A stretch of DNA of 19,685 bases from JANXQG01 sp037147235 (GCA_037147235.1 JBAWVO010000098.1:1-19685), one strand, 5' to 3'; shown: positions 1-6,907, counted from the stretch's first letter. Made by a program: numbers and translations. Notes: generated by a model from the sequence alone, not told the origin.

Positions 1-55
1 CGTGCAGCAGGAGATTATCGCCAAGGCGCAGATGAAAGAAGAGGAAGAAGAGTAG
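1..55 (+). CDS. C-terminal end of an unknown protein (partial)
   Basis: An open frame enters from the left edge (first full codon at base 2) and stops with TAG at 53-55. Only 17 residues are visible: VQQEIIAKAQMKEEEEE, a charged, probably helical tail ending in five glutamates. It lies 38 bp upstream of the restriction endonuclease start on the same strand, so it may belong to the same transcription unit. Its function cannot be told from this tail. It could also be an unrelated gene that simply ends here. Confidence 0.55.
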   Translation, partial: VQQEIIAKAQMKEEEEE

Positions 56-93
56 AAGAACCAAAACGACACCACATACACCCGAAGGACTCG

Positions 94-1235
94 ATGTCAT
101 ACCAATCTGTTGACCAACTACAAAAAGTCCTCACGCAAAAAGTGTTTCACTATGCCAAGGACGCCAAAAAAGCAGCAGGACGCGCTTTGGGTACGCTCGT
201 TGAGATCATTACCTTCTATGCCTTGAAGTCCTGGGTTTTGAACAAAATATTGCAATCGAAAGACCGCTCCCAGAGTTTGCCAACGACGAGATTACCCACA
301 ATGTCGAGTACAGTTTGCATCCATCCGTCCACTCGGCCGTGATACCGTTCACACAAGACTCGCTTCCGCTTACGGCCCGTAAGATTCTCAAGAATAATTT
401 ACTTTCGCATCTGTGTATTGCCAAAGAGGCTATCAAATCAAACTCCCTCGTGACCAAAGCTTCCATTCTTCGCAACTCATGTACCATTGGTGAGCTGCCA
501 GACCAGTTTGTTAACGCATATCTTGACGAATTCACAAATGGCCACGGCAAATACGCAGTTGTATCGTTGAGGCGACGCCCATTTGCGATTTTTGAGTGCA
601 AGCGAGTTGGCGTTGAGGAGGGAATGAAGAAGGGGCCGCAAACAATCGAGAAGGCAAAACAAGGTGCGTATGTCGCGAGAACCGTTTCGTCTCTTCAAAG
701 AATGCGTTTTTCTGACGGACAAATGGGGGGACTGATTCAAAAAAAAGACGGTACAATCCGATTCGGGGACTACTACGACTTGATGGCGCAAATCATCGCT
801 TCACAAGACCAAGAGTTGCTTTCGCGATTCATTCTCACGGTTGGCGTAGTAAGTAATCACGGTAATTGGTTTACCTCGGAAAATCACAACAAGGAACTAA
901 AAGTTCTTGCGCAATCCTATGATTGGCTGTTGTTCTTGACCGATGCCGGCTTGAGCCAGTTTATTGACGAGTTACTTTTTAATCCTACGAGAGCGTTGTC
1001 GCCTGCGAAAGACGCATTTCTTCTCAGCTACACCGGAAAGAAGGGCGTCAACCAATTCACCAAAGTGAAAATTGCACTCTCTGCTGATGTGGCACTCCAG
1101 TCCTACTTTCAATCGAACCTCAAAGCAATTGAAGGTTGGTTCAACGTCATCGCGCCTGCGAAAAAATGTCTCTCGGTGCTAAAGAACGAACTTGAGACGC
1201 TGAAGAATAAGAAATGGGAGGAGATTCACGGATGA
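94..1235 (+). pseudogene. Type II restriction endonuclease, frameshifted
   Basis: Two overlapping frames together encode one protein. The first starts at ATG 94 and runs in frame to FYALKSW; the continuation is in another frame (GFEQNIAIERPLPEF..., then HNVEYSLHP). Adding one G to the GGG at 233-235 joins them into a single 380-residue protein with no break. The downstream part contains IFECKRVG (about bases 591-614), which fits the E-x-K half of a PD-(D/E)xK nuclease site, followed by KKGPQTIEKAKQGAYVAR. The stop overlaps the next gene's ATG (ATGA at 1232-1235), and that gene is a DNA adenine methyltransferase, so this is the nuclease of an R-M system. Recognition site unknown. As written, only an 82-residue truncated product would be made from the first start. 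The break may be a real mutation or a one-base sequencing error. Confidence 0.75.
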
Positions 1236-1846
1236 CTGCCGGACGTACCCTCAACACGCTAAGCCAAGAATGGGGAACACCTGAAATATATGTCAATGCC
1301 GTTCGCGAATTCTTCGGAGGTGACATACAGCTTGATCCCTGCTCAAACGAATATTCGATAGTTCATGCGAGAACAGAGTATTGCCTTCCTGGTCGGGACG
1401 GACTTCACGAGACTTGGAACTTTGCAACGATCTATGTCAATCCGCCTTACGGAATTGACAAGCGACGCCACACCTCAATTAAGCATTGGTTGTCCAAGTG
1501 TTCAATGGCTCATGCCGACTACCAATCAGAAGTCCTTGCTCTCGTACCCGTGGCAACGAATACTGGCCATTGGAAGAAATTTGTATTTGGCAATGCATGC
1601 GGAATCTGTTTCCTCTACGATACCCGCCTTAAATTCCTCGTCAATGGCGAGAATGGCGGGAAGGGTGCTCCAATGTCTTGTGCGATGATCTACTGGGGGG
1701 GGGGCTATGACAAATTTTTGTCGGTCTTTCGGAAGTTCGGTGCCGTTGTGGATCTGCGCCCATTAAAAGGGCAACGGTTCGGTGGATCACGCGACAATGG
1801 GCAACATGAATTCACATTCGACGGCGATCCAAGTGTCATAGTGTAG
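1232..1846 (+). CDS. DNA N6-adenine methyltransferase (phage Dam-type), R-M partner
   Basis: This 204-residue protein would transfer a methyl group from SAM to adenine N6 and protect host DNA from the adjacent nuclease. It has the layout of the phage-type Dam family (PF05869-like): WGTPE near residue 14, LDPCSN near 34, the catalytic NPPYG at 70-74, then LVPVATNTGHW and RLKF, a region that follows the catalytic motif in this family. I chose ATG 1232, not an upstream alternative at 1214, because GGGAGGAG precedes it at good spacing and it overlaps the nuclease stop. A run of ten G (1695-1704) encodes the Gly triplet in YWGGGYDKF; slippage there would remove about the last 47 residues. In the sequence as given the frame is intact. 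Family assignment is firm, target site unknown. Confidence 0.85.
   Translation: MTAGRTLNTLSQEWGTPEIYVNAVREFFGGDIQLDPCSNEYSIVHARTEYCLPGRDGLHETWNFATIYVNPPYGIDKRRHTSIKHWLSKCSMAHADYQSEVLALVPVATNTGHWKKFVFGNACGICFLYDTRLKFLVNGENGGKGAPMSCAMIYWGGGYDKFLSVFRKFGAVVDLRPLKGQRFGGSRDNGQHEFTFDGDPSVIV
1695..1704 (+). repeat. Poly-G tract (G10) inside the methyltransferase gene
   Basis: Ten consecutive G lie within the coding frame (Tyr-Trp-Gly-Gly-Gly-Tyr). Loss or gain of one base moves translation into frames that stop early: one at CTATGA directly after the tract, the other near CATTAA around 1765. Long G tracts of this kind are known phase-variation sites in R-M genes of other bacteria. Confidence 0.9.
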
Positions 1847-2050
1847 AAACTCTTGAATATCTCGTCGGCCTATTCGGCGAGATACTCGGCATCTCACAGC
1901 CCCACATCTACTTTACTATGCGCCACACCGAGGATATACTGGGCATTGTTTTCAGGGATCGTCCCTGACGAACGTCCTTCGTATCATCAAGCCCAGGCCA
2001 AAAACGCGATGCTCCCCTGGCGTCTTAACCAACCCCACGAGAACCTACAA
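1847..2050. other. Intergenic stretch with a short protein-like frame
   Basis: There is no convincing gene between the methyltransferase and the TIM-barrel gene. One plus-strand frame, open from about 1810 to TGA 1966-1968, reads as plausible protein over 1843-1965 (VETLEYLVGLFGEIL, then GISQPHIYFTMRH and ILGIVFRDRP) but has no good start or ribosome-binding site. It could be the tail of a decayed gene. I do not recognise the family. Confidence 0.3.
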
Positions 2051-2920
2051 ATGAACGTGAAATTCATCGGCACCATGCTGGTTACTTGGCTAGTAATGGT
2101 GCAAGCGGCCGTTGCGGCCGAACAGAAAACCTATCCATTCTTTCCCTTCTGTATCGACTGGCACGACGCTAAGCACCGATCGTACAAGGAGCAGGCCGAG
2201 ATGCTCAAGGAACTGGGCTATGATGGCGTCGGCCACATTTTTCTCGACGGCGTGGCCGAGCGGCTGAAAACGGTCGATGCGGCCGGCCTGACGTTGTATC
2301 AAATCACCATGACCGTCGATGTCGCGCCGGGCAAGCGGCCCTATGAGGCCCGCTTCAAGGACGTCTTGAAGCTCGTGAAGGGAAGGAACATGCAGTTCGC
2401 ACTCTTGGTCAACGGTGCGACGCCATCGGATCCGACGGTTGATCCCCGCGCGGTAACGATTTTACGCGAGATGTCCGATCTGGCGCGAGAATCTGGTTCG
2501 CAGTTGCTGCTCTATCCACATCAAAGCTCGTGGATCGAACGGATCGAGGACTCCGTGCGGGTGGCCGAGAAGGTCGATCGTCCGAACGTCGGCGTGATGT
2601 TCAATCTCTGTCACTGGCTGCGAGTGGACAAGCAACGCGACTACAAGCCCTTACTGAAGCGGGCCATGCCGCGACTGTGGGCCGTTTCCATCAACGGTGC
2701 CGATCCACAGGACAATAAGCCCGGCTGGGGTCATTACATTCAACCCCTGGACAAAGGCTCATTTGACGTTGGCTCTCTGCTGGCAACGCTCAAGGAGTTG
2801 GGTTACAAAGGTCCCATCGGCCTGCAATGTTTCGGCATTGGGGGCGATACTCGCGAACACCTGGCGCGCTCGATGACCGCATGGCGCAAGCTGAGCGCGC
2901 CGCTGACTGCGGACAAGTAG
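2051..2920 (+). CDS. Secreted sugar isomerase/epimerase-like TIM barrel
   Basis: A 289-residue protein of the xylose isomerase-like TIM-barrel superfamily (AP endonuclease 2 / sugar phosphate isomerase-epimerase type, PF01261). The start at ATG 2051 gives a clear signal peptide (MNVKFIGTMLVTWLVMVQAAVAA), so it acts outside the cytoplasm; an in-frame upstream extension to TTG 1853 is low-quality sequence and not likely used. Barrel strands and loops are recognisable: MLKELGYDGVGHIF, GLTLYQITMTVDV, LLLYPHQSSW, NVGVMFNLCHWLRVD, WAVSINGAD, then the C-terminal KELGYKGPIGLQCFG. The histidines in LYPH and CHW are possible metal ligands. Exported members of this family are common in Planctomycetota and are thought to work on sugars, but the substrate here is unknown. 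It stands alone. Confidence 0.82.
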   Translation: MNVKFIGTMLVTWLVMVQAAVAAEQKTYPFFPFCIDWHDAKHRSYKEQAEMLKELGYDGVGHIFLDGVAERLKTVDAAGLTLYQITMTVDVAPGKRPYEARFKDVLKLVKGRNMQFALLVNGATPSDPTVDPRAVTILREMSDLARESGSQLLLYPHQSSWIERIEDSVRVAEKVDRPNVGVMFNLCHWLRVDKQRDYKPLLKRAMPRLWAVSINGADPQDNKPGWGHYIQPLDKGSFDVGSLLATLKELGYKGPIGLQCFGIGGDTREHLARSMTAWRKLSAPLTADK

Positions 2921-2985
2921 AAGGGGTGCTTCGGCGGATGTGGTGGAATGGCAACGAAGGGGCCTTGATCATAACCTTGCCAACT

Positions 2986-3026
2986 GCTAGCGGTGACAGC
3001 GGGTTGTAGGGTGCGTGGAGCGAACT
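2986..3026. repeat. 41-bp perfect direct repeat, copy 1
   Basis: This stretch is identical over 41 bases to 9203-9243, in the same orientation. It lies between the convergent TIM-barrel and methyltransferase genes. In one plus-strand frame it ends an open frame with SGDSGL followed by TAG, exactly as copy 2 does at the end of the NfeD gene. Bases on both sides differ between the copies, so the boundaries are sharp. Confidence 0.9.
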
Positions 3027-3040
3027 CCTCGGCACTCACT

Positions 3041-3976
3041 CTACACCTTGCGAATCACCAAGCGGATGTCGTTCATCCAGTTGAAGTTCCAGACGCGCAT
3101 TGCAGCCCGCATGGCGGCCAACTTGAGCGAAAACAGCAGGCCCGCGCGGCCTTCACGGCGGCGGCTGACGGCGTAGTGCTCGACGTCGGCAAAGCCGCGA
3201 TACCGCGACAAAACCTCCAAATCCCCCAGGCGTCGCAGGATCCGCATGAGACGGAAGTAAGAAAGGTAGTAGTGCAGCCCCACGGTTTGAAAACCGAATC
3301 CCGGCTCGCTCGTGGGCACGTCGCGGCGAAGCCAGCGGGCCAAACGGATTTTCAGCGGCCGCGGCAGCCAGTGGACAAAATAGAGGCCCGTGTCGTGCTG
3401 ATCGCAAATGGCAAGCTGATTTGGCGTGTCCAGCCAAAGTAATCCACCCGGACGGCAAAGTCGCCACATCTCGGCCAGCAGTGCTGGTTGTTGATCGGGC
3501 GGAAGATGCTCCAGCACCTGCGAACAGCTCACTAGATCGAAATAGCCAGCGGTCCATGGCGTCGATACGGCATCCATCGTGGCCGTCTGAAACGACGTGC
3601 CATAGCGGGCGGCCAACTCGGCAGAAAGATGCAATGCCTCACCGTCGAGGTCGATGGCCGTGACCTCGGCACCGCAAAGCGAGTAGGCAATCGCCTCGGC
3701 CCCCAGCCAACTGCCCATCACCAGCACGCGGCAGCCCTGCGGCGGCATCCAGTGGCTGAGACATTCGACCAGTCTCAACTCCCGTACCACGGCCTTGCGA
3801 TGCTTGGCCCACTGCCGCTCAAAGTCGAATGCCCAATATCCCGAAGCTGCGGCAAACTGAGTGCCGTGGAAAAAATAGTCGTAAATCCGCCGCTTCCAAT
3901 CGGCGGTATAGATGTCGTCAACGTGGGGAAGAGTCGGTAGCATTTGCTCTGTTTCTGCCCACTTTTGGTGGGGCAT
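3041..3976 (-). CDS. Class I SAM-dependent methyltransferase
   Basis: A 311-residue protein with the core of a UbiE/type-11 methyltransferase. Motif I is VLVMGSWLG near residues 84-92 (a variant of GxGxG), followed by the acidic AIDLD at 107-111 that would bind the SAM ribose, then FDLVSCSQVLEHLPP near 146-160 and the post-core WRLCRPGGLLWLDTPNQ. The N-terminal ~80 residues (YDYFFHGTQFAAASGYWAF) and a basic C-terminal region with aromatic residues (KIRLARWLRRD, YYLSYFRLMRILRRLG) may bind substrate or membrane. Methyl acceptor unknown; small-molecule, lipid or sugar targets are all possible. ATG 3976 is the first start; an internal Met at residue 12 is an alternative. The gene is convergent with the TIM-barrel gene and divergent from the gene at 4334. 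Confidence 0.85.
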   Translation of the reverse strand: MPHQKWAETEQMLPTLPHVDDIYTADWKRRIYDYFFHGTQFAAASGYWAFDFERQWAKHRKAVVRELRLVECLSHWMPPQGCRVLVMGSWLGAEAIAYSLCGAEVTAIDLDGEALHLSAELAARYGTSFQTATMDAVSTPWTAGYFDLVSCSQVLEHLPPDQQPALLAEMWRLCRPGGLLWLDTPNQLAICDQHDTGLYFVHWLPRPLKIRLARWLRRDVPTSEPGFGFQTVGLHYYLSYFRLMRILRRLGDLEVLSRYRGFADVEHYAVSRRREGRAGLLFSLKLAAMRAAMRVWNFNWMNDIRLVIRKV

Positions 3977-4016
3977 GTTTCACTCGTCCCACCTAAAAAA
4001 CCGGAAGAGCCAAAAG

Positions 4017-4127
4017 GGCTCTCCGCCGGGTTTGCGGATAATTGTGGTGCGGGCGTCCCGCCTGCCCAAGATGTTGTGGTTGAACCAAGCAGGCGAGACG
4101 CCCGCACCACAAACTTGGCGGAGAGCC
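4017..4127. repeat. Nested inverted repeat (REP/MITE-like hairpin)
   Basis: Outer arms 4017-4027 and 4117-4127 are perfect 11-bp complements (GGCTCTCCGCC). Inner arms 4043-4065 and 4089-4111 are complementary over 22 of 23 bases (TGTGGTGCGGGCGTCCCGCC...). The whole folds into a long cruciform with a central segment at 4066-4088. Translated, the arms give RASRLP and AGETPAP, a pair I remember from many spurious short ORFs in planctomycete genomes, so this is probably a dispersed repeat. It lies between two divergent genes. Confidence 0.85.
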
Positions 4128-4333
4128 GTCAAAAGTTATCAACCTGCTGAATTCACTGCGCAATTATACCCCCTTGGTCACAGGTAGCCAACCAATCAAA
4201 AAAAGGGCCCTTCCGGCTGGGTGCGGAATGCGAATAATTGTGGATCATCACAATTTTGCCGTTGCTCTAACATGCCCACTATGATTATCATCTCCCGCAA
4301 TCAAAAAAATCACTCGGGCGAAGGGAGTTGCCC
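4128..4333. other. Rest of the divergent intergenic region, with a short operator-like palindrome
   Basis: The sequence is AT-rich. AATTGTG-GATCAT-CACAATT at 4236-4255 is a perfect 7-bp inverted repeat about 80 bp upstream of the ATG at 4334 and could be a regulator site or small hairpin. A 10-base palindrome AAGGGCCCTT follows an A run near 4201-4212. GGGAG at 4324-4328 is the ribosome-binding site of the next gene. I see no gene here. Confidence 0.4.
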
Positions 4334-5089
4334 ATGGCGGAACAATCGTATACAGTTGTCATTTTTCGTGCTCTGGTGATGTCAATCTGCCTGATCCTCA
4401 TACCGGTGGCGGCTTTCTGTGGAAGTTCGTTTCCAGGGGTGGTAAAAGCAATCCAGAGTGGACGCTGGCCGACACTTGCGGATTTTCGTGGCACTCCAGG
4501 ACCGCTATTCGTCCAGCCTACGGAGGCACCTCGGTTCCTGCCGTCGCAAACGACCGGGTTGCCTCAAACCGATCCCAAGATTCTGGCATCCGGCCCGATC
4601 GGTTATCGTCCCGCGTCGCAGGGCGAAATGATGCGTTCGCAGGTAGTCGCTGCGAGCTACACTGCCCCAGCCACCCCCCCAAACGACGCAAATTTATCGA
4701 CAAGTTTTCCCCAAAGCAAAGATTTTGGCATCGCACCTAACCAAAGTCTTTCTCGGGTTCCGGCTGGAACGGACAATCTTCTTCCGTTGGAACACCACGG
4801 GACAACGGGGCATCCTGACACTTTGGCCTCCCGGGGCGGACTTGCAAGCAGTTTGTCTCCTAGCGATCAGTTCAAGTATGTCCAGGATCGGCTTCGCCAG
4901 TTGGGCGCAACTTATTATGTACTTGAGACTTGTGGTGATGAGAAACGCGATTTCCGATTCTACTGCCGAATGTCCCTAGGCGGAAATCCACGGGTCACCA
5001 AACCCTTCTGGTGCTTCGATAGAGATCCCCTGAAGGCGATGACTTTAGTTCTGAAGCAGGTCGAGGACTGGCAAACTGGGGGTGGATAA
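4334..5089 (+). CDS. Hypothetical secreted or membrane-anchored protein
   Basis: I do not recognise this 251-residue protein. It begins with a hydrophobic segment (VVIFRALVMSICLILIPVAAFCG, written here only as the segment near residues 8-30) that is a signal peptide or anchor. The middle (about 35-170) is rich in Pro, Ser, Thr and Gln and looks disordered. The last ~75 residues appear folded: DQFKYVQDRLRQLGATYYVLE, then GDEKRDFRFYCRMSLGG, PFWCFDRDPLKAMTLVLKQVEDW. That C-terminal block is probably the conserved part. ATG 4334 is preceded by GGGAG at proper spacing. A domain search with the last 75 residues would be the most useful test. Confidence 0.7.
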   Translation: MAEQSYTVVIFRALVMSICLILIPVAAFCGSSFPGVVKAIQSGRWPTLADFRGTPGPLFVQPTEAPRFLPSQTTGLPQTDPKILASGPIGYRPASQGEMMRSQVVAASYTAPATPPNDANLSTSFPQSKDFGIAPNQSLSRVPAGTDNLLPLEHHGTTGHPDTLASRGGLASSLSPSDQFKYVQDRLRQLGATYYVLETCGDEKRDFRFYCRMSLGGNPRVTKPFWCFDRDPLKAMTLVLKQVEDWQTGGG

Positions 5090-5242
5090 GGGGAGAATTT
5101 CTCTTTCTCTTCTATTTTCTTGCCCGGGGGCCTTGTCGAGACACGTTCTACATGGTATTTCTTGTTTTCTGTGACACTTGGCCGATGTTTGAAGAGCGTT
5201 GCCTTACGATATCGACAGCCGGATTGCTGGTTGGAGCGAAGC

Positions 5243-6232
5243 GTGCGGGTTGCGCATCCAGGCTTGGGCAGGGCTCAGGAATCACAACAACCAGACGAGG
5301 GGGGAGATGGTTTTCGGCCAATTCGTACTGCGCGACTAGAATCGATTCTGTTTTTGAGCCGCGATCCGCTGGGAAGCCGAAAATTGGCTCAACTGGCTGG
5401 CTTGTCAGATGGCACAAAAGCGCGTACACTTGTCCGAGCCTTGAATCGGCGTTATGATTCTGAGGGAAGTGCGTTTCGGGTGGAGGAAGTTGCCGGCGGA
5501 TTTCAACTATTGACGCGTCCCAAGTACGCTCCATGGCTCCGTCGGCTGCATTCCATACCCCTGGAGGTGCGGCTTTCGGCCCCGGCCCTGGAAACCTTGG
5601 CGGTTGTCGCCTATCGACAACCCGTTTTGCGGGCTGAAATCGAAGCGATTCGTGGTGTACAATGTGGAGAAGTCCTTCGCCAACTCATCGAACGCGACCT
5701 AGCGCGAATCGTAGGTCGGTCTGAGGAATTAGGGCGTCCTTTACTGTATGGGACAACTAGGCAGTTTTTGCAGGTTTTCGGGCTACGGCACTTAGAGGAT
5801 TTACCTCAGCCCGAGTTTTTGCCGATTACGAAACTTATCGAGGATTCGGGCGAACCGGTCGCCAATTCTCCCACGCAGGATTTGCAACAACTTCATCAAT
5901 TTCGCGAGATGCAAGAGGAGACTGACATGAGTATTACAATCGACAGGAAAACCACACCAGAAAGCTTCGGCACGGTCTCAGTGACGCCCGAGCGGCCCTT
6001 CACCATGACTTCGACGGTCTATGCCGCCAAGTCGCCCGAGGAGGACGACGAAGACGACGATGAGGACGACGAAGAACTAGACGATGAGGACGACGACGAG
6101 CCTTGGGAAGAGGTCGACGACGACGATGATGAAGACGAAGACTGGGAAGACGAAGACGATTTGGAAGATGACGATGACGATTGGGACGACGATGACGAAG
6201 ACGAAGAAGAAGAAGAAGAAGTCGTCGAGTAA
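5243..6232 (+). CDS. scpB: Segregation and condensation protein ScpB with acidic C-terminal extension
   Basis: ScpB is the winged-helix subunit that dimerises and binds ScpA in the SMC condensin complex, acting on the nucleoid in chromosome segregation. The core (about residues 27-195 from the start chosen here) has typical ScpB features: LESILFLSRDPLGSRKLAQL, FRVEEVAGGFQLLTRP, LSAPALETLAVVAYRQPV, IEAIRGVQCGEVLRQLIERD, and GRPLLYGTTRQFLQVFGL. I chose GTG 5243 because GGAG lies six bases upstream; the frame is open further up to TTG 5120, with no better signal. After a linker comes a ~101-residue module whose last ~65 residues are nearly all Asp and Glu with a few Trp. That module begins at ATG 5927 behind a perfect internal Shine-Dalgarno site. 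Neither scpA nor smc is in the window. The ScpB call is firm; the tail is unusual. Confidence 0.88.
   Translation: MRVAHPGLGRAQESQQPDEGGDGFRPIRTARLESILFLSRDPLGSRKLAQLAGLSDGTKARTLVRALNRRYDSEGSAFRVEEVAGGFQLLTRPKYAPWLRRLHSIPLEVRLSAPALETLAVVAYRQPVLRAEIEAIRGVQCGEVLRQLIERDLARIVGRSEELGRPLLYGTTRQFLQVFGLRHLEDLPQPEFLPITKLIEDSGEPVANSPTQDLQQLHQFREMQEETDMSITIDRKTTPESFGTVSVTPERPFTMTSTVYAAKSPEEDDEDDDEDDEELDDEDDDEPWEEVDDDDDEDEDWEDEDDLEDDDDDWDDDDEDEEEEEEVVE
5916..5929 (+). promoter_or_regulatory. Internal ribosome-binding site and ATG in scpB
   Basis: AGGAG at 5916-5920, inside AGAGGAG, is followed by six bases and ATG 5927, in the same frame as scpB. It would start a separate 101-residue acidic protein (MSITIDRKTTPESFG...) ending at the same stop. 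Confidence 0.45.
6036..6229 (+). repeat. Low-complexity GAY/GAR codon tract
   Basis: The stretch is almost entirely GAC, GAT, GAA and GAG codons and encodes the Asp/Glu tail of ScpB. Such tracts can change length by slippage in multiples of three. Confidence 0.8.
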
Positions 6233-6252
6233 TCTCGCTTCCGGTCGTTGAC

Positions 6253-6560
6253 TCAGTCCCCCAGTTGAAACAATCGCGTCAAGGCGTCCAGTAATCCATG
6301 CGGGACGCCTTCTCGTGGTTCGTCGCGCAATGATTCCGGCGGTGGGTGCAGCAATTTATTCACCAGACGGTCGAACGACTGGCGAATTTCGTCCTGTGCG
6401 CGCTGTTCCAAATTTGGTAGACGTCCGAGCATTCGCCAATAACCGGATCAAAATCGCGAGGCACGGCCAGATCGAGAACGAACGGGTATCTTTGCCCCCT
6501 CGCGGCCTGAATGGGGCGAAAGTCTTCGAGGGTACTGAGTCGGAACGATTCGGGAAGTCG
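6253..6560 (-). pseudogene. hemA: Relic of glutamyl-tRNA reductase (hemA) C-terminal half
   Basis: HemA makes glutamate-1-semialdehyde for haem synthesis. Reading the minus strand, 6560-6417 gives STLEDFRPIQAARGQRYPF and FVLDLAVPRDFDPVIGE plus CSDVY, which is the conserved HemA block before the tetrapyrrole helical domain. In a different frame, 6420-6253 gives LPNLEQRAQDEIRQSFDRLV, NKLLHPPPESLRDE and HGLLDALTRLFQL up to TGA, the dimerisation-domain end of HemA. The ~70 residues normally between these blocks are missing and the frame changes at the join, so this is a true deletion and not a sequencing slip. The N-terminal catalytic half is absent. Nothing functional can be made. A working hemA must lie elsewhere if the cell makes haem by this route. 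Confidence 0.82.
6281..6311. repeat. Inverted repeat downstream of scpB
   Basis: AAGGCGTCC (6281-6289) and GGACGCCTT (6303-6311) are perfect 9-bp complements around a 13-base loop, about 50 bp after the scpB stop. There is no following T run on the plus strand, so it is at best a weak terminator. It also lies within the hemA relic and may be chance. Confidence 0.35.
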
Positions 6561-6689
6561 TTCTGATCCTTTTTCTCTTGCGCCAATTCGATTTCGACAA
6601 ACACACTACCCTGTATGCATGGCGATCCGGGTGACCGATCCGGGCTGACAACGCCATGCTCGGCTGCAAAAATAAATGAGAATGGATTC

Positions 6690-6900
6690 CTGCACCTCGG
6701 CGGTGCATGTGGCTCCGTTTCCACTTCCAGCTCATCGAACCGGACGGGCGGGAAGTGGACCCCACCGCAGGTCACCAGGGTGTGGATGTGGGGATGGCCA
6801 ATGCAGGGGTTCCGTGGGTCTGGATCGCGGCGACCATGCCCGGCAGCACGTCGAGCAAATTTCGCCGCTTGGCACAAGCACCTTTTCTTCCTCCTCCGAA
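6690..6900 (-). pseudogene. Decayed transposase fragment, IS91-like HUH type (probable)
   Basis: On the minus strand one frame reads RRNLLDVLPGMVAAIQTHGT and, after a frameshift near 6797-6812, another reads GHPHIHTLVTCGGV. The combination of AIQTHG, then HPHIH (a His-hydrophobic-His pair at 6782-6796), then LVTCGG matches the HUH-motif region of IS91-type rolling-circle transposases as I remember them. Downstream the frame continues (RFDELEVETE) but similarity fades. No ends or intact ORF are visible. It lies directly upstream of the hemA relic on the same strand, so insertion of such an element may have broken hemA. This is a recall-based call without a search. Confidence 0.5.
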
Positions 6901-6907
6901 GCATGAA

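Noticed and set aside
1853..2050. In-frame N-terminal extension of the TIM-barrel protein from TTG 1853
   Set aside because: The added 66 residues look random, and the ATG at 2051 gives a textbook signal peptide.
3912..4187. Open frame with VRASRLP ... AGETPAP across the intergenic hairpin
   Set aside because: It is the translation of an inverted repeat, with no ribosome-binding site; spurious.
6356..6904. 182-residue minus-strand open frame
   Set aside because: Its left part overlaps hemA relic sequence in the wrong frame and its right part overlaps the transposase-like relic. It is a composite of two decayed genes, not one gene.
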